Assembly: GCA_051294375.1 (NCBI GenBank) | Contig: CM119265.1 | Coordinates: 9,992,339-10,056,338, forward strand | Reading direction: 5' to 3' | Length of the DNA: 64,000 bases | Source: Paraspadella gotoi | Lineage: Eukaryota; Chaetognatha | Shown: piece after piece, positions 1 to 11,500 of the stretch | Layout of the letters: each line of letters starts with the position of its first letter | Numbering within the stretch: position 1 is the stretch's first letter | Notes under the pieces: generated by a model | Database searches by the model: none | What the model saw: only the letters and a program-made list of their open reading frames with translations | What the model was told of the DNA's origin: nothing | Translations under genes and position numbers: made by a program

Positions 1-294
1 GGGGACGACGATGTCGCGGCTAAATTAGATTTGGTGGAGAGAGTCGAGGCTGCGCTGAAAGTGAGGCGAACTTTGAAGAAGATCAACGCGGGTAAGTCTC
101 GTCTTTGCGGTTGAAATTCAAGCGATTATATTATTCATTTATTGTGTTATAAACATCTTTGGTAAGTTTAGTTAAATCCTAGGTTTTAAATAATTTTTTT
201 TTCCTCGATAGAACTGAACGCAAATGCGGAAACTATTCGTAACAAGAGACATGTCGTCAAGAATTCCTCGCGCCGATTCATCAAATTAAACTGA
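1..294 (+). CDS. 3' end of an unidentified gene (two exons)
   Basis: Two exons join in phase. Exon 1..91 is open from the window edge and ends GCGG before a canonical gtaagt donor (phase 1). The intron (92-211) ends in a pyrimidine-rich ttcctcgatag acceptor, and exon 212..294 continues the frame to a TGA at 292-294. The C-terminal 57 residues are basic and helical in character: a charged amphipathic stretch with KLDLVERVEAALKVRRTLKK followed by a short polar tail ending FIKLN. No domain is recognised, and the start and most of the protein lie outside the window. The 120-bp intron matches other short introns here. Fairly sure it is coding, because the frame survives splicing and two good splice sites bracket it. 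Confidence 0.6.
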
Positions 295-1281
295 ATTTGG
301 GGTTAATTTTACTTTCGCCGACCGTGGTTAGGGGGGGGGGGTTAGGGTTAAGGGTGGTTTAAGAGTGGTTTTGGGTTTGGGGTGGTTAGGTAATATTTTC
401 TTTTAATTTTTGTTTTAAAAATAATTATTTTTAAAAGATTTTTCAAAAGACGCTAAAACCCTGGGTGGGGCGAAAGTAAAATTTTAACCGGATTTTGAAA
501 TAAAATTTACTGACATTTTTATTACTTTGTAACGTATAATAATCGTAAATGTTTGGGAAATGTAACAGTAGCCATTGAACAAATGGTGAAAAATGTTTTA
601 TGAGATTTATTTGTCATCGTAAATAAGTTGGATATTCACATATTCATGAAAAAAAAAATCAAGTTATGTATTTATATAACAAGAGCAATTCGTATAGAAA
701 CAGACGAATTTGCTTTACTCTAGGAAATCTCTGTAGGAAAAAAACTTGGAAATGTTTAACTTAGATGTGTAATGGTAGCCGAGTTGTTTAACTTATATCC
801 GATTTTTTAAAGAAGCACTTCACTTGTGTGACTTATTGTAATAAAAGCAATAAGAGACAGACATAGAGGGAGAGAGACTGAAAGAATGAGACTCATAATT
901 AAGGAAAATCGATCTCCATTTAATTTCCTGTTCGAAATTAAAACACCTTCTATATAAAATAAGTTTTTAATGTTTCATTTCACTTCAGACGTTAAAAAAG
1001 AATCATGGAATACATTTGACGATTCTCATTCGAATTTGACAATATATTTATGCGATACTTCCAGAAATCCAATATCCGACCGAATTGGGCACAAAATTTT
1101 AATTTCGAATTCAAAAGTCGTAAAATTAAATCCATCGCAAACTCTCGTCTTCTCCATCTTTCTTTTTTAAATGTTGATGTAGTAACTCTTCATCTACATC
1201 TTTTTCTCCAGCATCATCTTCTTGGCATCCGAAACTCCTCCGGCGTCTAGTACAAAATCTCTGTCACTCGAAGTCAGAAGC
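295..1281. other. Non-coding, AT-rich; nothing recognised
   Basis: This stretch follows the stop codon of the left-edge gene. It is AT-rich, with a poly-G stretch at about 331-340. No open frame has coding character and there is no recognisable RNA gene or repeat element. Confidence 0.5.
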
Positions 1282-1468
1282 TCAGTTATCATCTTCACTC
1301 TCACTGACAGGCGCGCAGCGGGAGCGGCTTCTGATGCAGCGGGAAATGACGGCAGCGGCGGCAGCATCTCGCTTTTCACGACTACATTCCATCACCTCAA
1401 ATTTTCTGACGTTTTTGAGTTTCTTCTTCCTCCTCAACTCCTTCTCCTCCTCTCCCAGCCTTTTTTTC
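1282..1468 (-). CDS. Possible terminal exon, unidentified
   Basis: On the minus strand a frame opens after a cag acceptor at 1469-1471 and runs 62 codons to a TGA at 1282-1284. It gives a Lys/Arg/Glu-rich stretch, an alanine run and a C-terminal SESEDDN. Two other minus frames and one plus frame are also open over 1,195-1,480, so codon periodicity is ambiguous. If real, it is the end of a minus-strand gene convergent with the left-edge gene. No upstream exon was found with confidence. Confidence 0.25.
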
Positions 1469-3294
1469 CTGACGTCAAGTAGTGGGAATAATTTTAGGTG
1501 TTTTTTTTTTGTAATTAAGTTCAGGTGTTGGAATTTCCTACATTTTTTTACAACAAGATCGATTTTGCATTTCAGATTTGTGAGTGCAAAGAATAACCAA
1601 AGTATCTTTTCAGTTTTAGAGATACTATTTAGTTAACAAAGAATATTTTACTTTTAATAACCTTCTTGCATAGTTAAAAGTTAAAAAGAAATAAAAAATA
1701 TAAAAAAGAAGGACGGACCTTAAAAAAAAAAGAAAGAAAATCCGTGAATTTTTCCCTTGTGATTCATTAGTGAAACCTCGTGAGTCTCCTTCGCAAGGAT
1801 TAGAAAAAGAATCATCGAAAAAGAACGAAATATTATAATTAAACTTGTTTTAAAACTTTGAACTTTTTATCCGTTTGTTTTTTCTTTTGCTACGCTAAGC
1901 TATTGTTTAGACTCTTTACTTTATCCTAACTATATGCAAATTACGTTTTTAAATTGAGAGAAAGAGAAAGACTCCTATTATCTAAACCTTTAGGGTTTTA
2001 TTATCGGTGGCGCTGCATACTCTTTTCTTCAAAACGACACGAACTGTCGATAAACTGAGACTGAGAGCTGCCTATCTCTTTTCCCCGTACTCGTTATCTA
2101 ACATTGTTTGTAATTAATTCTTCCCTTTTTCTTTTTAACCATTGTCCATTGTCAGGCCAAAATCGCTTATAAATTGAATGAATGGATAATTTTTATCTTG
2201 CTTTTATATTGGTACCAATTGCATTTTTGTGGTTTCTTTCTTTCTTTTTATTTGTTAACTCCTTTTTATCTTTCTCTCTTTAATTTTTTTTTGGTAACTC
2301 CTTTATGTTCTTTCTTTCGGTCTTTCTTTATTTTTATCTCTCCACAACTTTAATTTTTTTCTCTTTTTTTTTACTTTTTATTTTCTTACCTCACATTCGG
2401 TCTTTATTATTCTTTATTTCTTTTCCTTTCATTTTCCTTTTCCTTTTTCTTTTACTCCTTTTTTTCCTTCAACAATAAAAACTTTTCTCTTTTTCTTTCT
2501 CTTTTGTTCTTCGCACGATTTTTCTCTCTTTTCATTTCCTCTCCACAACTCGCGTTCGTAATTTTTTTCTCTCTCTCTCTCCCTTTTTTCTCTCCTTCTT
2601 TTCTTTTCTCTCCTTTGTACGTTTTCTTGCTTTTTTTTCTCTTTTATGAAGTCAAGGAAAGTCTGCTCTCTCTCTTCCCAGTCAGTCTCTCCTGCTCTCT
2701 GTCTCTCCTCTCTCGTCTCTCTCTCTCTCTCTCTCTCTCGTTCTTTTTCTTCTCCCTTTCCCATCGTGCGCCCTGTCGACGTCCCCGGGTTGCCCTGTTC
2801 ATTGTTGTTCATTTTTCAATTCGGCAACGGAAGCTTTTTTTTTTCTTCACCCTTCCCGTCCTTTTCATTTTGTTTTTTGTAGTTTTTTTTTTTTTTTGCG
2901 CCTGGCGTCCGCCGCGGATCGGATAGCGCTAGCGTCGAGCGCTGGAGTAGAAACTAAGAAAAGAATTAAGGCAAACAAAGGAACGCGAACGTCGAACACC
3001 TCTGTTCGAAATTTAAAGAAATGGGCACAAGACTCAAAAATATTTTCAAAGTTAATACCAAAAAATTTGAAATGTGTATAGAAAGTAGCTAAATCATGAA
3101 TTACCCTGAAATTCCTACTTCCTTTTTAAAAATATAACTTAGTTTCAGCTGGCACGTGAGAGTGGAGCGTTGTCGTCACTTGACAGTGGCGTGTTGACGT
3201 CGCCTGGAATTTATTGCGAGGGAAAAGTTGAGTTCGACTCGAAAAAATTCGCGAAAAATACGAGCGGACGACGTTAAAGAAGAAAACACCATAA

Positions 3295-3341
<47 letters not shown>

Positions 3342-4214
3342 AACGAAAGCGACGTATTGTTAAAAGAGGCCAAAAAGAAGGGAATAAAAAAAAATCGTAA
3401 AAGTAGACCGGTTTTAATTTTGGCGACAGAAGAAAAGACGAACCAGAAAAAGAAAATTACTTGTTTTCTTTAGAAAAGAGAAGCGAATAAAAAAATTTTT
3501 TGTGATCTTGAATGAAAAATGGACTCACGGAGATAAAAGAGTAAGGGAAATAAAAAAGGTGACAAATTGAACGAGAACATATAAACATAAGTTTGAGAGA
3601 AAATTAAAGAGAGAGAATTTACTAAGGTTGAATAAATAAGTAAAGACAAAAACGAAAAGTACATCCCGGTACAAGATTCCAGAAATAAAAATTGCGAGAA
3701 AATTTTTTCTTTCTGAAATAAAAGAAACAATTTGACAGTTCAAACGATAAATAAGCATTGAGCAAGACTAATAGCACTAATAGCACTAAAAAAAAAAGCT
3801 ATCTTGCCATGATACAGGTTGGGTTAGGGTGAGTCATATGCCAAAAGTTTTTTGGATCGCAAAGAACATCTAACACAAAACGGGTGGGCCTAAAAAAATA
3901 GGGTAAGCATCGGTACGATTTTGTTTTGAGTAAAATTTGAAATATAACAATTATTTAACAATTTTATACACATACATCTAGATTCTCCAAGAATCAATAT
4001 CGATACTAATGTAGCATCTAGGCATACAAATTGTAAACTGTAAAGTTTTCCGAACAAAGACTACGAAAAATCATTTAATTTATGAACGTTTCCAAATTTA
4101 AATCTTGAAAATTAAGCTAAAGCCTCAACCAATAATCCTGCTTCGCTTCGTCTCCTTTCGAAGGGATCCCGGTTCCGAGAATTTTAGGGAGATTTAATTA
4201 GTTCGCGAAACGAG

Positions 4215-4269
<55 letters not shown>

Positions 4270-4559
4270 TTCCACCCCTCCTGCGTGCAAAACAATGACG
4301 CACCGCACAGTGTGTTTGGATTCCGATTACTGGATTAAATTCCCAAAAGTTCTCATTCACTGTGCCGAACGCGAGGAAAAAAACGCCGAGAAGCAAACAC
4401 GAATTTTTCATGTCGTCGTCTTCGTCGTCTTCGTCGTCGTCGTCGTCGTCGTCGTAGTCGTCGGGGCGCAGTTCTTAAATTAGAAATTGGAATTTGATAC
4501 CAGCGCTCTCTCCCGGGGTAAGGTCGTGCGGGGAAAAAGTAAGAAACGATTTTTAGGTT
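1469..4559. other. Non-coding pyrimidine-rich stretch with simple repeats
   Basis: AT-rich DNA with long T/C-rich runs (about 2,220-2,900). It holds a (GA)n tract at 3,298-3,338, another at 4,217-4,265, and a (GTC)n tract at about 4,425-4,463. A diverged copy of the dispersed repeat described at 12,112 may lie at 2,155-2,220. No gene is supported. Confidence 0.6.
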
Positions 4560-5190
4560 NNNNNNNNNNNNNNNNNNNNNNNNNNNNNNNNNNNNNNNNN
4601 NNNNNNNNNNNNNNNNNNNNNNNNNNNNNNNNNNNNNNNNNNNNNNNNNNNNNNNNNNNNNNNNNNNNNNNNNNNNNNNNNNNNNNNNNNNNNNNNNNNN
4701 NNNNNNNNNNNNNNNNNNNNNNNNNNNNNNNNNNNNNNNNNNNNNNNNNNNNNNNNNNNNNNNNNNNNNNNNNNNNNNNNNNNNNNNNNNNNNNNNNNNN
4801 NNNNNNNNNNNNNNNNNNNNNNNNNNNNNNNNNNNNNNNNNNNNNNNNNNNNNNNNNNNNNNNNNNNNNNNNNNNNNNNNNNNNNNNNNNNNNNNNNNNN
4901 NNNNNNNNNNNNNNNNNNNNNNNNNNNNNNNNNNNNNNNNNNNNNNNNNNNNNNNNNNNNNNNNNNNNNNNNNNNNNNNNNNNNNNNNNNNNNNNNNNNN
5001 NNNNNNNNNNNNNNNNNNNNNNNNNNNNNNNNNNNNNNNNNNNNNNNNNNNNNNNNNNNNNNNNNNNNNNNNNNNNNNNNNNNNNNNNNNNNNNNNNNNN
5101 NNNNNNNNNNNNNNNNNNNNNNNNNNNNNNNNNNNNNNNNNNNNNNNNNNNNNNNNNNNNNNNNNNNNNNNNNNNNNNNNNNNNNNNNNN
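4560..5190. other. Assembly gap (N)
   Basis: 631 undetermined bases. Open frames reading across it are meaningless. Confidence 0.99.
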
Positions 5191-5843
5191 CCTCACCACT
5201 TTTTTTTCTCTCCTTCTTTCCTTAACTTGTCACGGACGAGGGCCAAATGCCTTCCTCCTCCGAAAGACTAATCCAGTGAAAAAGAGGTTCACGTCAACCT
5301 TTTGCCACCTCGACGCCAATTGCGCGTCACTGTCACGCCGGATTAACATCGACGCCACGTCAAAACCGCGCCAAAAAAAATCAATTTCCCACCAAAAAGT
5401 CTAGCTAATCGTCAATTTTTGGTCGATTTTTGATGGATAATTAAAAACAAGGCTTACCTTTAACTCCATGACGATTAAACCTGTCACATCTAGGTCACAC
5501 CCTTTGCCAATTTTGTCTCGACTTCTTGCGACGTTTTCCAACTTCCTGTTTTCCCGCCAAATCTTTGCCACGCCTCTTTTTTGCGTGAATGCGGATCCCA
5601 CGTTTCAATTTGGACGAATCGGATGTAAACGAGAATCGTACGCCTATTTCTCGCTTTCCATATGTCGCTGCGTTTCGCGTTTTCTCACCATTAACGCCCA
5701 TGCCATAGCCGTCAACAATGATATCTCCATGGCAACGCCAAAAGCGACGCCAACGCAGGCCAAAACCTTAAGCGTCTTTTTTTCTCGGCACCGCCCTTCG
5801 GAGAATCGAGTGACCTTTCTCTCTTTCTTTTTCTGTCTCTGAC
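5191..5843. other. Gene status unresolved between two gaps
   Basis: Moderately GC DNA with several short open frames on both strands. On the minus strand a good donor (gtaagc after AAAG, near 5,458) could end an exon, but the frame it closes has no convincing acceptor or start. Another minus frame (about 5,644-5,843) contains a hydrophobic stretch but runs into the gap. I do not assign a gene. Confidence 0.35.
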
Positions 5844-6072
5844 NNNNNNNNNNNNNNNNNNNNNNNNNNNNNNNNNNNNNNNNNNNNNNNNNNNNNNNNN
5901 NNNNNNNNNNNNNNNNNNNNNNNNNNNNNNNNNNNNNNNNNNNNNNNNNNNNNNNNNNNNNNNNNNNNNNNNNNNNNNNNNNNNNNNNNNNNNNNNNNNN
6001 NNNNNNNNNNNNNNNNNNNNNNNNNNNNNNNNNNNNNNNNNNNNNNNNNNNNNNNNNNNNNNNNNNNNNNNN
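5844..6072. other. Assembly gap (N)
   Basis: 229 undetermined bases, bordered on the right by a (GA)n tract. Confidence 0.99.
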
Positions 6073-6574
6073 GAGAGAGAGAGAAAAAGAGAAAGAGAGA
6101 GAGAGAGAGAGTTTTAAAATAATGGGTGTGGACGATCGAGGTGAGACGGACTGAGTATTTTTTTGTTTTTCACCGTGTAAGAAAGATTTATTTTCTTTTT
6201 TCAATTTATTTTCTTTTTCTTTCTTTTTCTCCTCTCCTTCTCCGGAACTTTTTCACGGAATATTACGGAATTTTATTAAAGAAAAATATTTGAATTATAG
6301 ATTTTTCGAATTCCCTCGCGCAAACATATCAATTTTTCTGTTTAAAATTAAATTGAAACAAAAATAATGGAATTTTTAAAACTTAGTTTGATAGTCACGT
6401 TACAAAAAAAACGTATATAAAAACTAACTAAACTAAAAACGAATTTCAATTCAAAAGTCTCCAGCGGGAAACAACCCACATAAATTCCTCCCCGTTTGGT
6501 TCCCCCGCATTTTGACCAAATCGTTCACAAAACGGATTCACGACGGATTCACGTCGCGAATCGATTCGTTTCGA

Positions 6575-6778
6575 TCACATTTCTTTCCATCGGCGATCCA
6601 CATTCACGGCATTGCGCCGTCTTTGTGTCGGCATGCCGGTGTAGCCGGCGTCAGGAGTCGGGCTGGTCTTTTCTTTGCCAACGCGATATAAGTGATTCGC
6701 CGGTCCTACCATGTCTTCCAGGTTCAACATGGAGTCTTTTGGTTTATTTTTTAACTCAGGATCTGGCAACATGGACAT
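6575..6778 (-). CDS. Small unidentified protein or terminal exon
   Basis: An ATG at 6778 opens a 67-residue frame ending in TGA at 6575. The composition is that of an ordinary soluble protein, with motifs MLNLEDMVGPANHLY, a GYTGMP stretch and a basic C-terminus ending VDRRWKEM. It is unlike the low-complexity frames around it. An in-frame stop lies not far upstream of the ATG. It could be a single-exon small protein or the last exon of a gene spliced through the cag just before ATCCTGAG, though that site has a poor pyrimidine tract. The Pro/Gly/Tyr-rich style resembles small ciliary or microtubule-associated proteins, but no family is recognised. Confidence 0.45.
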   Translation of the reverse strand: MSMLPDPELKNKPKDSMLNLEDMVGPANHLYRVGKEKTSPTPDAGYTGMPTQRRRNAVNVDRRWKEM

Positions 6779-7918
6779 CTCGCCATTGTTTCCATGCCAA
6801 CGCGTTCAAGCCTCCACCTTTCCTTGCTATTATTTCCGCGGATCACACGAGTGTTTACGATTGAACGATTTTGGTGAAAGGCGCTACCAAGCTTTTTTTA
6901 CGGTTCTGCTTCCACCAGTCGCTGCTTTAGCATACTTTTTAGCGACGTGTGTGACAAGACTAATAGCCTGCCTCTTTCTCTTGCAATCGTAGGAAAGGAA
7001 TTCTTACCAAAAAAATACCAAGCTTGACGATTTGCTTGCCTCGAGTGAGTAGTGTGCCAGAAAGGACAATTTCACTCGAGGCCAATGACCGAATTTCTTA
7101 CGAAACTTTTTCACGTGAAACTAACTTCGCTTCGAAGTACTAAGCCACTAACTTCCCTCGTCGCAGGTTCGTAATCGAGCCTAGAGCCCTCGCTCGATCA
7201 CAAAAAAAGAGCTTTACTCCAAATCCCGTTCTAACTTACCTTTTCAACCTTCCCCATCCACTCTGCACCCCTTCCACTCACCCTTCACCGGACGCCCTCA
7301 TTCAGTCTTCACCGTCCTGAGGTCGAGACGAAAGGTGACGGCGTTAACGGTCGCAAGAAACGCTCCGCGGGAAACAAAAAAAAGTATGTAACCGGAATTC
7401 AAAACTTCGACCCCCCCGTCCCATTACCTCCCCCAGCCTTCGATCTTCAAACACACATGGTGAGACTCTCCTTTTAACTACCTTTCTTTTCACTCGAAGC
7501 ACTCTCCCCCTCTTACTCTCCCCCTCAAGAAAAGGATCGCCTGAGATTCTATCGAAGGTTTCGATGACCTTTTCCCCAAGATTTCGCGCACCTGCCCTCA
7601 CCAGAATCCATCTGTCCGTCTGTCGGTGGCTCCGCCCGACGGATTCTTTTGCCTTATCACTTCTTCCCCGCCTCCCGCCTTCACCCGTCCTATTTCCCCC
7701 CTTCCTCCTCCTCCTCCTCCCACTTCCACGCCCTTCTTTTTTCCTCTTCTGTCCCGAAGGTTGAAAAGGGTCAAGTCGCATTCAAAATACCAATATGCGG
7801 AGGAAAAGGGGAAGAAAAGGGAGGAAAGAGGAAGAAAGGGGGAGGAAAAAAAAGGAAGAAAAAGGAAACTTTGAAAACGAGTGGGGGAAAAAAGTCGCTG
7901 ACTTGAGTTGTTAGAAAT

Positions 7919-7957
<39 letters not shown>

Positions 7958-8504
7958 AGTGGAACAAGGTAAATCATAATATAAAATACTTCTGTAATAT
8001 AAAATAAACTATTGAAAGATAAAAAGAAAATATCTCAAAAATATAATTTATATTCAATCAACAAATAAGAATATCTCAAAAAAAGAACTGTTCTATTCAG
8101 TTCTAAAAACTAAGTTAACATAATTTTTAATTGGACATAAAAAAACACGTTAAAAACAATCCTAAGGTGATAATATTAGTTATTACGAGAGCGATTTTCA
8201 TTTATAACTGTCAAACATTTCAAAAAATTCGACGAAGTGCGTTTGTATTATTAGAGACGTTACATTCTTCCACCTCTTCTCGCTTTTCTCCAATCACCAA
8301 TCTTTAATCTTCAATCTCCAATCACCAATCTCCAATCACCAATCTCTCTCTTCATGCTTTACGCGTTTCATTTTTCAAAGTCTCGGCTCCATTTTTTTGA
8401 ATATCGCTTCTCTCGGGCCTTCAACAAAACTTCCTCCAAACTATCTCCTCCTTTAACAACTTCTCTCCCGCGGACGAGCCGCTTCAAAACGACTGCACGT
8501 CGAC
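6779..8504. other. Intergenic; purine and pyrimidine tracts
   Basis: Contains the short hairpin at 7,038, a C/T-rich block at 7,650-7,760, a G/A-rich block at 7,795-7,890, a (GA)n tract at 7,921-7,953 and a small CAATCTCCAATCAC-type tandem at about 8,290-8,345. A 145-residue minus frame at 7,344-7,781 is low-complexity and not accepted. Confidence 0.5.
7038..7083. repeat. Short inverted repeat
   Basis: The arms GCCTCGAGTGA and TCACTCGAGGC are perfect 11-bp complements separated by about 25 bp, so they could form a hairpin. They lie in a stretch with no gene assigned. Confidence 0.5.
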
Positions 8505-11500
8505 TTAGATGATTTCTCTTTTGTCTTTCGATTCCTCGTAATCGTGGGCGGTGGCGGCGACTCCAGCGGCGGCGGCTGTGGATTCAGCTTCGGCACCATC
8601 CGCGCGCCTCCTCGGAATGCCGACCTTGTCGACGGTTTTCTCAACTTTGGGCACACCTCTATCTTCAATAGAATAGTCAGCGACCACAGCGACGAGTTCG
8701 TGGTGTAGTTTCTCCTCCCGCGGATCATAAGCCACAACCGGCGACAACATCGTCTTCTTCTCCGCTTTCGTCAACAAAACTCCGAATCCCCTGACGCCTT
8801 CAATCGACCCGTCGTCCTTTTCGACGGGGACTTCGAAACCGACGGATGGAATCGCTTCCGTCCGCGACTTCAAGTCGTCGGAGGCGGCGACGTCGATCGC
8901 ACAAACCTCCAACTCTCCGCCGAATCTCGACCGACTTTCGAAAACCGAGGAATTCATCGCGTCGAGCCCCACCATCTCCGCCGCGTGCTGCGATATTTCC
9001 GTGACGATCTCCGCGGCGACCGGCTCGGTTTTGACGAGCTCTTCCGTGTTCCCCGCGACGTCGGACTCGACATCATCAAGGGCTTCGACTTGAACAGATT
9101 CGAATCGGACTTCGAGGGCGCTTTCAAAACTGTCGTTCTCATCTTGAAAGCCCTCTAGGTTTCCGCGCAGTCCCGAGTTATCGATAAAGTCAATGCATGC
9201 CTCTTCAACACGAGCTTGTTGCGATTCCATAATTTCACAAGGCTTCGCTATTATTGCGTTTTCCTTCTCCATGATGAACTCTGGACTGGTTAAGGACTTT
9301 TCGAATCGATTGGGTGACTCAAAAACATCCTGAAAGAATTCCTGCGAATCTTCAAACCCACCGACGGTCAAGAAAGTGTTTTCCAAATCGCTTTCGGCTA
9401 CTTTATCCCCCTCGTCATCGGTCTTCAGAATGTCTTCAAAGCTTTCGTCCGTCTGCATTGTATCTTCTAAGCTACCGTTGGTATTCAGGGTCCACTCGAT
9501 GCTGTTTATAGTCTCCTGGATTCTGTCATTATTATCCAAAACGCATTCTAAAACAGTTTCGGTCACTAAGTTGTCTTCAAAGCTAAGATTATTTTCGGCG
9601 CGGGTATTTAAGGCTCGAATGCCCGTCTGGCTCATATGAGCGTCTGCGGAATCTTCAGTGTCATCCTTAACTAGCGCGGAACTTTCAAGGCTTAAATCGG
9701 CTAAGTTCTTCGCTGGGCCATTTTCCGCGATGAGGTGGGACACTTCGACGCCAACTTGGGTAACTACGTTACCAAGAATGCAGGCATCGGTTGACCGGTC
9801 GCTTTCAAACCCATGAGGAGTTTCAAGATTGTCTTCTAACCCCTTCTTTGTCATTAACTTATTTCTAAAATCATCTTCTGTAACCACAATGTCTGCATTT
9901 GCGATCTGATCGTCTGCAACTACAATAACAGTCTCATTGTTGGCTTTATACACAAAAGTTTCTTCACTGCTTCCTTCACAGCCGCCGTTATCTAATCCAC
10001 GTTCGGTAACGAAGTTGGCATTAACATTCTCGGGAGTTACCAGATCCTCTTCAATAGTAATTAAAGTGTCTTTAACATTTCTATCAGTCGGTTGTGATTC
10101 TTTAAAGTCACTGTAGGTCTTAAGGTTATCTTCTGAAGCAGCTTTCTCTTTCCGGTTATCTTCTGCCACCCGAGTTGCCTCAATATCAACGTCATTCATC
10201 TTCCCTTCGCCGAAACTTCCTTCCGTCTGTAGTTTGTCCTCTAAACCACTTTCAGAAACTCTGTTATATTCTACGATAACTTCAGTCAACTTTTCGTCTT
10301 GACTAAGTTGGGACCCTTGAAAATCTTCATCCATGGCAATTGGTTTGTTACCGACAGAGGAGGCCCCCAACTTGTCTTCAAGGCCACCATCAGGTGTCAG
10401 AGCCTCTTCAACGACAACTTTAGTCGCCTGGTCGTCTTTAATCCCATAATCAGTCCTCCCTTCGGCCTCTAACCCACTTTTCGTCTCCTCGGTAAGCAAC
10501 ACCTCACCGTAATCATCTTCATTGACAGGCGTGTCATCCAAGCCAACAGTGACCTCCAGCGGGTCTTCAGAAGTGAGCGTATCATCGAGACTCTCGTCGA
10601 TGACCTGCGTGACTCCATAGCCATCGCCTTCGATCTCGTTGCTTCCAAATTCTCCGTTGATCGCTATTGGTTCCTCTAAACGAACGCCAGCGATCGGGGA
10701 GTCTACATTCTCTTTCTCCATCTCTATCTCGACGTCTCTTGGTTCCGCATCACCTACGACAGCATCCTTCTCCGTTAATTCGTTTTCAACCTCTTGATTC
10801 ATCTCCAAATTCACTTCCTCGTTCATTACCTCTTTCTTCGCTGCATTCATCTCCTCGCTCAAGTTGTTATTCAATTCCTCGTTCATCTCGTTGTTCATAT
10901 CCTCGTTCATCTCTATATTAACCTCCTCCGTGAACTGATCATTAACCATCTCATTTGCGTCAAATACAACCTCATTCACTTCTATCTTTTCCTCCACATT
11001 CCGCTCAATATTCATCTCAATATTCATTTCTGAATCAACTCCCTCGTATTCCTTTCTATTCACCTCCCCCTTCGCATCCTCATCCTCCTCTTCTACATCC
11101 TCTTCCCCATCACTCATTTCACTCTCCTCCCCTTCACTCTTTTCTCCGTCATCCTCCTTCTTTTCTGCATCATCCTCCCTCTTTTCTCCATAATCCTCCC
11201 TCTTTTCTCCATCATCCTCCTTCTTTTCTCCATCAGCCTCCCTCTTTTCTCCATCATCCTCCCTCTTTCCTCCATCATCCTCCCTCTTTTCTCCGTCATC
11301 TCCAACGCCCTCTTTAGCTCCGCCTCCGCCTTCCCTCGTCACTTCCTCGCCGCCATCTCGCGGTGGAAAATTCTTGTAGACCAGTGACGTCGCCGGCTCC
11401 CACGTCGTGGGCGTCTTCGTCAGCGGCATCGGCGGCGTCGTCATGGCGGCCGGCGTCGACTTTCGCGCTGCGGGCATCGAACTTTTCGGCGTCGTCGTCT

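Noticed and set aside
4484-4517. Possible 34-bp exon (KLEFDTSALSR) with a gtaagg donor
   Set aside because: Weak acceptor, too short, and the next exon would lie in the gap.
4480-5404. Long frames on both strands across the first gap
   Set aside because: Almost entirely undetermined bases.
7344-7781. 145-residue minus-strand frame
   Set aside because: Arg/Gly-rich translation of C/T-rich DNA without splice sites or family likeness.
10667-11317. Plus-strand frames opposite the acidic protein
   Set aside because: Antisense shadows of the repeats in the accepted minus-strand exon.
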